Part shown: positions 54,440 through 64,000 of the stretch, one piece after another | Position numbering within the stretch: the first letter of the stretch is position 1 | Layout of the letters: each line of letters opens with the position of its first letter | Assembly: GCF_949628215.1 (NCBI RefSeq) | Contig: NC_134280.1 | Location: 45,968,621-46,032,620 of the forward strand | Origin: Phalacrocorax aristotelis | Lineage: Eukaryota > Chordata > Aves > Suliformes > Phalacrocoracidae | Length of the DNA: 64,000 nucleotides | Direction: 5' to 3' | The notes under the pieces: generated by a model | What the model was told of the DNA's origin: nothing | The model's input: the letters and a program-made list of their open reading frames with translations, nothing else | Database searches by the model: none | Program-made: the position numbers and the translations under genes

Positions 54440-54520
54440 AATAACTCTAGTCTACTGGTTCAAATCCTGCCTCTGCCAGTAATGACTGAAAGACATTGTA
54501 ATGTAACAGCTGCTTGGTGG
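54440..54520 (+). mobile_element. MIR-like SINE fragment
   Basis: CTGGTTCAAATCCTGCCTCT, then GCCAGTAATGACTGAAAGACATT, matches the MIR segment ggttcgaatcccggctctgccacttactagctgtgtgacctt in order. The GGTTCAAATCC part is a tRNA-derived B box. No tRNA cloverleaf can be built around it. Confidence 0.6.
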
Positions 54521-57500
54521 CCAGTGTGAAATGAATTAGTTATCTCAGCCTGCTGCCCAGTAGGCAGATGTCCACATCAAATCAGCCACTGTCGCAACCA
54601 GAACTAAGTGGCACCCCCAGAGCAAAAGACAAAACTAAATAGAGCGTGGAGACAAAATTGATCTCTTCCCTCCAGAGGTTATACTCCCAAATCAAAGATG
54701 AGGTCTTATGAGAAAATACCACGATGGAATCCTTCTACAGCCAAACTTGTTCTGCTGGCAAGACCATTCAAGCATATGAGTATAATATCTTTAACCACCA
54801 AGAAGCCACTTCATTGTTAAAGAAATGAAAAACCGAAGAATCAGGGAAAAAAAAAAATCAGTACATTCTCATCACTCTGGCTGAATCAGAAAAGTTAGTC
54901 CTCGGGAAATATCAAATTCAAAAGACCAGAAACAGGCTTTTTCAGGGGAAAGAAATGTCATACACAAGCCACAGAATGTGTTTAAAGGAAATTTGCCTCT
55001 TTCCAAAAATTTCATCTCCTGCACTGAACTATATGACTTGAATTCCAAAGCCATTGCCACTTTTGGACAACATAAACCAGAAAGGATATCTAGAACATTA
55101 AACATTCAAAGCTAGATAGCCGAGAGAATGTAACATGTCCTCTTAATATAGATGGAAGGTGTTTTTCTTGGCTGTGTCAACAGTTTCGCAAATTTGTACT
55201 AACAGAAGCATGTTTGCTTCCAAGAATTATTCTTTTTTTTTTTTTCCTTGCTCTGCTGACAACCTGCAGTTACGCTCAACAAGGAATTCAGATTGTGTGA
55301 ACTCAGAAATTGAAAGCCCCATTGCACTCTGGCAAATGGTGTGAACTTAATGTCTGTTAAGGTCTCTTTTGATCAGTTTCTTCTCCCTTATAACCCAAAT
55401 ATTTTTTGGCAAGTTAACTCTGCATCTGCAGTGTTTGGCCAACTGTTACCTGGTCAGTTTGCCTCTTAAGGGAATGGTTTCCTATCGTGACTCTAACAAA
55501 TACTTAGGTGTCCTAAATAAGACATTGCTGTCAATGTTGCTGCAGAAGCAGCTCAGCCATTTGTTGTATTTACTGTACAGGCAGCTGCCCTCTAGGCTGC
55601 ATTTTACAGAGCTCTCCATTTTTGAGAGCCAGATGCAAAGATCCTAAAGGCAGAAAACTTGTTGCTACTTAAACAGCACCTGTAAATACAGGGATGATGA
55701 GATCTTCCTACAGTTTTATCTGTGACCTGATGTAAAGGCTAACCTAGGGCAAGAAACGGACTCTTCATTCAAAGCTTTCTCTAGTTAATGTATTTTAATG
55801 ATGGAGCTTGATAACCCTGGGGACTGAGGTCTTTTATTTATCTCTGAGAAATTACACAGCAGGAAGAATAGCAGTGTTGGTTTTGCCATGATTCGCTGTA
55901 AATATTCTTCAGTATTGGTCAAAAAAAAAAATCTCTTAATAAGAGACAGAGTTCACCTGTACCATCTTTCCTTTGTCTCTGCTGAGAGTGTCAAAAGGCC
56001 CAACAAAACTGGTTAGTTACATGTCTCTCCTGGACCGATCTCCACAACTGACTTATCCAACCTTTTACACTTACAAAACAATCATCAGGCAGTCGCTGGG
56101 CATCTCTCTGCTATTTCTGAACCAGAATCCGAACACTAAATGTTGTGCATGCCCATGACAACCCTCATAAACTGTTTCACAAACAGGAGGTTCATCCCTG
56201 GATATCCGGCAAGTAATTAGCTCAGACTACCTGCTCGCTATTTCTGAATGCTAAAAAACAAGGAGTCGGGCACTTCGGGAAGCTGCAAGTGAAGCTGATA
56301 ATGAGTCTTTGCCTGATACCCTGGGTATTGTTCTCGGTACCCAACACTGTAAAGTTATCTGTACAAAGTTATTCCTTTATAATATGATAAGGATTCCCTG
56401 ACGCATGAACTTTTTACCATTCAGCTTCTCTCATAACCCTGAAAATAGCTAGTGTGTGTCTATATATATCTGAGCCATAAGAGCCTTACTCACTGCTAAG
56501 TTAGGAATATTTGCTCTAGGAGTTGCTGTCATTTATTATCCACTTAAAATGAATAGCTAGCTTAGAAGATTCATAAAAAAGAAATGCTTTCAGATTTTTC
56601 AAATACCTCCCTCATATTGAAGGTAGACAACAACAACACAGGGCAAGAAGGTATTAGGTGTAGCATGAAGCCTGAGTACACCAAAACTGTATATCCCCCC
56701 AGATCTTCTCCTGCACCCAGACTCTATCCCAGCACGTACTCCTTTGGCTGGGCAAGTAAAAGTACGTGGATTTGCAGTCAATCTAACATTTCCCACAACC
56801 CAGCTATCTCCACTGTTGAAAACTACAGAGAAGCAAAGCAAGAGTTTAAACATGTTCTCAATAAACTGTCAATGATACTTTACTCTGAGGATACAAAAAT
56901 TGCTATAGACATGGAAACATGACCTTTACCCTGCATCATAATGTACTTTGGAGCAAAAAGCACTTTTTCATCTTCTGATTTTATAGAGTGTACCTTAACG
57001 AGAAACTAGTTCATGACCAAAATTCCTATGTGGTGGTGTAATGCTACTAGTGTGATCACAGGAAAGCTCAATTGGCTTCAGGTAGTCCATCTTGTAAGCC
57101 AGCGGAGAACTGCTAGACACAGGACCACCTCTTGTGCTTCCCCTTCAGCTAACGTTTGAGATCTATAAAGCTTCCAGCCCCTTCATTAAGAAGTCTTCTG
57201 CAGAGTAATTTTTAACCGTCTTCATGGGGTATGTTTTACTTCTGACTTGCATACTTTTTTAATCCAGTCTTATCATACATCCTGTCTAAATACTTTGTCA
57301 CTAAGCTTAACGGTTATGCTTTCCAATGCCTGTGTGATGCCTGGTTAATCAATCAGCCAAACTATTTACATATTTGTGCGCGTTGCACAATGCATGTTTA
57401 CACGTCAGACAGACATATGTATGCACTCTTCTTGTAAATAAGCCCCAACCTACTAGCCAGTTTTGCATTAGTTCACTGCATACATTAAAATACATAAATA

Positions 57501-57930
57501 TAATTTACATAGCTAAAGAACAGGAAATGGATACAGCACTTTAAATTTGCTGAGTACTGCAGAAAATGACATAAAAAACCTCACTGTTAAGATTATAACC
57601 ACGGTAACTGACACGATAACTGTGTTATGTCTCTCAGTCCAAATCTGAAATGGCCTATTTTAAATGCAGGTCAGATTTTGTCACCTCTTCTGGTAGCCTC
57701 TTCCAACACTACGGCTACCCCTGCCTACCTACCCCATCAATTCTATGGCTACAAATTATTTTTCCTGAAGTTCACAGGAGAGGCGCAACAGCCCAAGAAG
57801 CATAAGGTGAAATGCCTTTGTCAGTCCTAGATCTTAAGTTAATTCCACCTAATAACCACTATATACATTTATTGTCAGATAGCCCTTCTCAGACATGGGT
57901 GTTAAACAGCTTTGTAAAAGTGAAGAAACT

Positions 57931-58035
57931 TTTCCTTATTTTACACATTGAGAAGCCAAGGCAGAGGGAAGTTTAGTGTCATGGTCAAGGTTGGGAAGCA
58001 ATTTTACTGTAAAGCAGGGAATGCAACTCTTACCA
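57931..58035 (-). mobile_element. MIR-like SINE fragment
   Basis: Reads CCTTATTTTACACATTGAGA, then AGCCAAGGCAGAGGGAAGTT, then CATGGTCAAGG. This is the reverse-complement order of the MIR 3' half (cattttacagatgaggaaactgaggcacagagaggtta...aaggtca). It is one of the better preserved copies here. Confidence 0.6.
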
Positions 58036-58651
58036 ACTTTCAGCATTTCACTCTAAACAGTCACTGCCTTTCCAAATACATCCTTTGTTTCAAAATTATA
58101 TTATAATGAAAATATAATAATGCTGCCATTGTTAAAAAATGTGACATGCAATTGTGCAGGCAAATGCCCTTCATTAGTGGAAGCAACGCACTTCACAATC
58201 TTTGGAAGAAAGACAAAGTACAAAAATAAATTCAAATAACATTATTAATAACTTATATCTTGTTACGCTTTGGTAAGCTAGCAACTGTCTGGTTCAAAAA
58301 AAAAAATCTCACGCTCACTACAGCTGAAGTTCCACAGTAAAACAGAAGCGTGGTATTACTGAAAGTACTGCCAACAACCTGAATTTCATATATGTGACTA
58401 TACGCTTTACAGCTAAGCTGCTAAAAATTGTGCCCTTCTAAAGTCCTTTCTTGTAGTAGTCCACTTTTCAGTGTCACATCATCCGTTGCAGAAATGACTT
58501 ATGCTGATCAAATTCATGTGGCATTCTTTCAAAATTAGTAATTTACAGAAATACAATCAGTGAGCATTTTTGATCCTAATTTAATGAGACACAGGATAAG
58601 AATCTAGGGATCAGAACAACGCAATCAGAGGAATAAAGGGTGGTCACTCAC

Positions 58652-58734
58652 CTTTCCACCATGTGTGTCTGGTCCAGTGATAACCCATCAATTGCTGTGC
58701 ATTCTGGACATTTGAACTTCTTCCGCGGGGTCAC
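58652..58734 (-). CDS. EXT2: EXT2 coding exon (CxxC segment)
   Basis: An 83-nt exon between the acceptor CTGCAG (+ positions 58735-58740) and the donor GTGAGT (+ 58646-58651). It encodes [17 protein letters not shown], then [10 protein letters not shown], plus two bases of the Arg codon completed in the terminal exon. The CPEC pair and the TAIDGLSLD block are characteristic of the EXT2 C-terminal GT64 domain. It covers about residues 646-672 on mammalian numbering. Reading frame and both splice sites agree with the neighbouring exons. Confidence 0.97.
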
Positions 58735-59496
58735 CTGCAGAAAGGCACGCCAGATATCATCAAATATCAACAGAAGGGACATTAATCTCCTTGTACAGAG
58801 AGCAGTGCAATACCTCTGAACATGCCTGCAGTGTAAGATGAGCTGTCTCCAAAGGGGTGGGGGGGGGTTGGCAAAAAAAAAAAAGCCACTCCATTCCTAC
58901 ATTCAGCTCCATCTGGCCTGGCTGACTGCAAAATTCACAGGGGCCCAATAAAAATGGCTTGGAGGGGTTTTTCCTTCTGTAACTGAAAAGAAGCGGTGAT
59001 GACAAGCTCCTTAATTCCTGTTTAATGACTGTTTTCTCACTGCCAAGGTCCCTGTATAAACACCATTTGTTCTTGCAGCCATAACAGCGATGAAATATAG
59101 CTTCCCATACTTCACCGTAACGTTAATCCAACAGACGCTCTTTTGCTCACTCCAGTTAATAGCTGACTGGCAAACTCTGCAAGGCATTCCGAATTGCATG
59201 GAGGTGCCAAATTACTCTGCTGTGCCCTCATACAGCTCAAAAACTTTTTCAGCAAAAACACACACTTTATCTTCTAAAGACTTTTCCAGGAAGTGCAGCC
59301 ACCGGTCCTAGTAAATGATGATGGACAGATGGGAAAATGGACCCTGCTAATTGAAGTAACGCCTGGTGGCCTCTAAATCTCATTCCAAGGTGACACACTT
59401 TGAAATGAATGTACAGAGTGAATGTCTGGACCTGAAAACGTGTCGAAACATGTCAGGAAATTAATTGAGGGATAAAAAAGTTCATTTAAAGCTGAT

Positions 59497-59526
59497 CTTG
59501 CAATTAACATTCTTGCAATTAACATT
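59497..59526 (+). repeat. Tandem 15-bp duplication
   Basis: Two adjacent identical copies of CTTGCAATTAACATT. Identical copies suggest a recent duplication by slippage. Confidence 0.9.
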
Positions 59527-59650
59527 CCTATAAATCAGCTGTTGCCAGGCCATGACAGAGCAAGCTGTGGACAGTTGGCAATTTCTTTCCTCTGGTAATT
59601 TCAAATAGTTAAAATATATGTATGTGGCCATGCATATGTACACACATAAA

Positions 59651-59730
59651 TAAATTACCATTTAAATGGTAATTTAAATGGTATTTTATTTAATTTTCAT
59701 TTAAATTACCTCTATTCATTTAAATTACCT
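59651..59730. repeat. 26-bp perfect palindrome with flanking copies
   Basis: Bases 59651-59676 are a perfect palindrome with half-site TAAATTACCATTT. The related unit CATTTAAATTACCT recurs at 59698-59711 and 59717-59730. Such AT-rich palindromes can form cruciforms. They may arise by local duplication or be the ends of an old non-autonomous DNA element. No transposon family is recognised. Confidence 0.85.
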
Positions 59731-59941
59731 TCTTCATACCTCATCTAGATGGGTAAAATAACCACCATAAACAACTGGTAAAAACAATTCCCTGTTCCTA
59801 GTTAGCATAAAAGTTTTACTAAAAGGGCTTTTCTACCATGGAAGGAGAACAAGACACCATACCAGGGGTAAATGAGAGAAAAAGGAAGATTAGGTAGTAT
59901 ATTGAAGCCTACTAAATAAATTTATATGTTTATGTACGTCA

Positions 59942-60639
<698 letters not shown>

Positions 60640-60783
60640 CTTGTGATAAAACGCTGCCCCAGTGAGCACCATTGAGACTTCATTGGTCCATTCTGATTCA
60701 TATTTCCATTTGTTCATCTCATGGTCCCAAAGATGCAGGCGGCCTGGATATCCAACCAACCTGTCAGGGAACTCACGCCAAAC
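60640..60783 (-). CDS. EXT2: EXT2 coding exon (GT64 domain)
   Basis: A 144-nt phase-0 exon with acceptor TCTTCAG and donor GTAATA, encoding 48 residues. It starts [20 protein letters not shown] and ends [26 protein letters not shown] and [11 protein letters not shown] (continuing into the next exon) are conserved in exostosin GT64 domains. It covers about residues 555-602. The exon with the DxD-type metal-binding motif precedes this one in the gene and is not in the window. Confidence 0.97.
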
Positions 60784-63700
60784 CTGAAGAGAAAAAGATG
60801 TGACATGCTGCTAACCAGGTCTGCACAGCAAGCAAACACAAATGTGCAGCTGCAACACATCTGCTTTGGGAGGATAGAGTTACAGTGGTGCAAAGACCAT
60901 TTCAATTCTTCCAAATCCCAATTCTTGGAAAAGGAAGCTGCATGGAAGAAGTACAAAAAAGCCCAAGCTTGCCATGGAAGGTCCCTACAACTCAGGGAAG
61001 CCATGCCCCCAGAGCAAAAGCCCACTAAAACGATACTAACTTTCTTGTTGCAGAGAAATACAACCGACTATTCAAAAAGATTTTAACACTAACTAAAGCC
61101 AAGCATGATTAAAATGGAACTTTTGATGTTAACTTCAGTAGATATGGCTACAATCTAACTACTTTCACAGCTGGTTTTAGATCTAACCAACCTGCTTCCT
61201 TTGATAGGAACAGGCTTATATTTTAATATTTCTGATATTCTTTAGTGGGTGCTTGGATGGACCTACTGCTACATGGAAGGCCTCTTTGCCCTTGACTTGT
61301 TCCAGACAGCTGGATACAATCAAGATACCACCCTTGTCACTCCATACATTATTTTTTAGCTGACTACAGGATCAAACACAGTAGACAAGAACATGGAGAA
61401 GGGCATTGTTAACACAACCCCAGTTCTCCACACTGCTGGCCACATTAAATAATGGACAATTTTTGTGTTAGAAAAAAAGGGAGAAAGGATTATAATTATT
61501 TGGAAGGGTCTAAACTCTATTTGCTTGCTAAACACAGTTTGTCTTTTTGCTGATCAATAACAAAGTTAGTATTTGTCTGCATTATTTGAATACAAATTAC
61601 TCAAAATTTCTCCTTTAATCCAAATAACTGCTAGGTTTATTGGAAGAATATGAGCCTCGACCCTCTGACACACAGTGTTAGGTCACAAGAGTTTTTGTTT
61701 CAGGTTGGTAGTGTATAAACAAACAAACGCATCCCCAAATTTCACTACGTGTGGAAGATCAACAACAGAATATCTCATAAATCCCCAAAGTTCACCTCAC
61801 TAGCAAACCTCTTTCCTCTGTACAAAAGGCAAGGGAACTGTACAACTGAAATTTGCAGTAGAGAAAGTGGTATCTGGAATTCCACCATCCCACAAACCTC
61901 ACCTCATCAGCAGTTCACTTTGGGCACTTTTTATGTGCCAGTATGTTTAAGCTGGGAGGCTTGACTATAAGGTCTCTATGCAAGTATTTTGTCAAAGTAA
62001 ATATGATAAAACAATCAGCTTTAAGTTACTGCTTCTGTATCTACATTTCTGTGATTCTGCATTTCTATATACCTTTTTGTCTACACACCTCAACACAATT
62101 TATTGCTGTCAGTTAATATAGCTTCAGAATCCCATGATGAGAACAGTTATTTCACACATACAGATGAGGAAACCTGCCAAAAGTCATACAGAAAACAAGA
62201 ATGGGAACCAGATCTTCTGACTTCTACTTTATCCAGAGATCAATCTTTCTAGACAGTTCTAGCACACAAGTAATGGAACAGTATTTAGACAGGACAATGC
62301 TCTAACACAGGGTCCTTGAAAGCAGAGATGATTTGGAACTCAAGGAAGAGAATTCATAGGATGTTGTTACAAGTTGGTGCCATTGGGTAATTAAAAAAAT
62401 ACTGATTTTCGGCAGGCAAGCCAGTGAGTGCTTGATATACCTATTTTGACATGATGTAAAAATTGTTAATGGAGAACAAAAAACCAAAGATATGGTCACT
62501 CGCTCTTCCAAAATTTTATTCCTTGCTCTCCAGGACTCAAAAATTTAATGATTTAATTTTAATATTTTTTAAAGCCAGACTATTAAAATGCCCATCTCCC
62601 AGCTGTTGGAAGGCACCACCACCAAATAAGCTGCTGAGGCTCAGCAAAGGACTTCACAGAACACTACAGATCTGCACTGTACTGGGCTAAGAATTCTTGT
62701 AGAAGGAATGGCATGTGCATTAAAGGCAGCTGAAAGAATGATTAAACTCAGCTACTGCTTCCCAAGGGACTTCAGTGCCTTCACAACACAGAACTGTAGA
62801 TTCACATCTCTTCTAGCTTTTGTCCTCGGCATCATCTTCAAGAGTCCAACGGCATAAAATAAAAGCCAACTATAATGCATGTTACTCATACAGATTTCTT
62901 CATATCACTGTAAAGCTCCACACTATGCTGACTCTGGCCTCTGAAAGTTGTCAGTTTGATGCATCTAAAAAAATAACTTCGTTGCTTTAAACAAAGATTC
63001 CTTTTAAAAGTAATGCTATCGAAGTCAGTCGAAAAGCTTGGCTTTCTCATAATGTGCATCACTAGCTCATTCAATGATAATTCCTGGAATGGCTCCAAAT
63101 AGCTGCATCCAGCTCATTGCCCAGATCCATACATATGTTTTGTGCCAAAATTAATAAATACAGCTATGCTTATAAGGAAGCTTTCAGAATAAAAATAGTA
63201 GTAATGATTCTTATACTACTCTCTATTTTGTACTACCATCCATTTTCTTGTTTGATGGTTGCCTATAATTTATTAGTCTGTTAGGAATACATTCCATTTT
63301 AGCCACTGATCTTATTAGCTTTCTCAGACTGAAGAAGGATAGTTTGTTTTAATACCAGTAAGGGACACATCCAAGGAAAAACATATTGCCAAGACAAGAG
63401 GCGGCATGCTTCTTTGAGGACAGGGCTATTCCAATGACTCTGCTAGACAGCCCTGAATATAAATATTTTTGGACAAAGCATCTCCCAGATGAAAAGCCAA
63501 ATAAAAGTTCTGACTTGGTAGTTTTACTAAAAATCTTGTAAAAGACACCAAGAGAAAGTGACAGTAATTCTGCTTCCGAGTCCCCCAAGTGACAATAACA
63601 GTCTAGCTGAAACACCCTCCAGTCTCACCTCCCCACAGTTCTCTCTGCCTCCTAGCTTCAACTATTCTTTGCTGTTTTGCTGTGCCATCAGACCAGCTGC

Positions 63701-64000
63701 CACAGTTCATTCTCCATGCAGCCAGAGGATAGGGAAGCCTTCCTTTCCCAGAATATACTCCGACATTTATGCATTAAGTTTATTAGACTATAAGAAGTCA
63801 CACGCCACTTCAGGAACTGGCTAATTATAACTAGAATATTTCTAAATTTAATAAACAGAAAAATAACATTTCCAAAGCTACCATGGCAACATTGTAAGAA
63901 TGAAACACTGACTATCCTCTATGAATGAAAGAAAACCCAATCGATCAGTATTCCTTCTCTCCTCCCAGAGCCCCACCTGCTCTTAATTCTCCCTGGGTCC
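60784..64000 (-). other. EXT2: EXT2 intron, partial
   Basis: Sequence upstream of the first EXT2 exon in the window. I searched by eye for the preceding DDD/LTSDELQFGYE-type exon on the - strand and did not find it. The intron therefore probably extends past the window. One MIR-like fragment is present. The rest is AT-rich unique sequence. Confidence 0.75.
62141..62230 (-). mobile_element. MIR-like SINE fragment
   Basis: Reads AGTTATTTCACACATACAGA, then TGAGGAAACCTGCCAAAAGT, then CATACAG and GGGAACCAGATCTTCTGACT. This is the reverse-complement order of MIR (ttttacagatgaggaaactgag...aagtcacacag...gaacccagatctcctgact). Confidence 0.6.

Noticed and set aside
54457..54467. GGTTCAAATCC resembling a tRNA B box
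   Set aside because: No A box or acceptor stem at the right distance; better explained as the tRNA-derived part of a MIR-like SINE.
56584..56922. Open reading frame of 112 codons in the last EXT2 intron
   Set aside because: No known family, no splice-site or promoter support, and ordinary intronic composition.
60784..64000. Further EXT2 exons to the right
   Set aside because: The expected preceding exon (acidic DDD motif and LTSDELQFGYE-type sequence on the - strand) was not found by eye; it is probably beyond the window.

Overview
The window is vertebrate nuclear DNA, most probably from a bird. Its genes are split into short exons with GT-AG junctions inside long introns. It carries CR1 LINE 3' ends of the avian type and old MIR-like SINE remnants. 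There are no bacterial operons, CRISPR arrays or phage genes. The species cannot be named from the sequence alone.

Two genes lie tail to tail. ALX4, an aristaless-like paired-class homeodomain transcription factor, runs on the + strand and is complete in coding sequence: four exons at 79-469, 28118-28428, 36749-36877 and 39003-39326. They join in frame to 384 residues, with a Q50 homeodomain and a C-terminal OAR motif. EXT2, the exostosin-family heparan sulfate co-polymerase, enters from the right on the - strand. Only its last four coding exons are present (60783-60640, 60112-59984, 58734-58652, 52410-52272), giving the C-terminal 164 residues of the GT64 domain. The EXT2-ALX4 neighbourhood is the one known from human 11p11.2.

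Region by region: 1-5100 is a CpG- and G-rich block covering ALX4 exon 1 and the start of intron 1, with embedded AT-rich islands full of TAAT/ATTA homeodomain cores. The rest of the 27.6-kb intron 1 (to 28117) is non-coding and holds a MIR-like fragment, a decayed Ty3/gypsy pol remnant near 11.06-11.70 kb, a CA microsatellite and a short CR1 3' end. Intron 2 holds a clear CR1 3' fragment ending about 270 bp before exon 3. The ALX4 3' UTR probably runs from 39327 towards a poly(A) signal at 44379. The region 44.4-52.3 kb is intergenic plus the EXT2 3' UTR. The remainder is EXT2 introns with three MIR-like fragments and an AT-rich perfect palindrome.

The genes are functionally separate: ALX4 patterns craniofacial and limb mesenchyme in the nucleus, while EXT2 works with EXT1 in the Golgi to elongate heparan sulfate. 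I found no new multi-gene system. The most unusual items are the fossil gypsy integrase in ALX4 intron 1, the homeodomain-site cluster in the CpG block, the ALX4 N-terminus that lacks the mammalian Q/P-rich run, a long alternative-frame ORF in spliced ALX4, and the 26-bp palindrome in an EXT2 intron.
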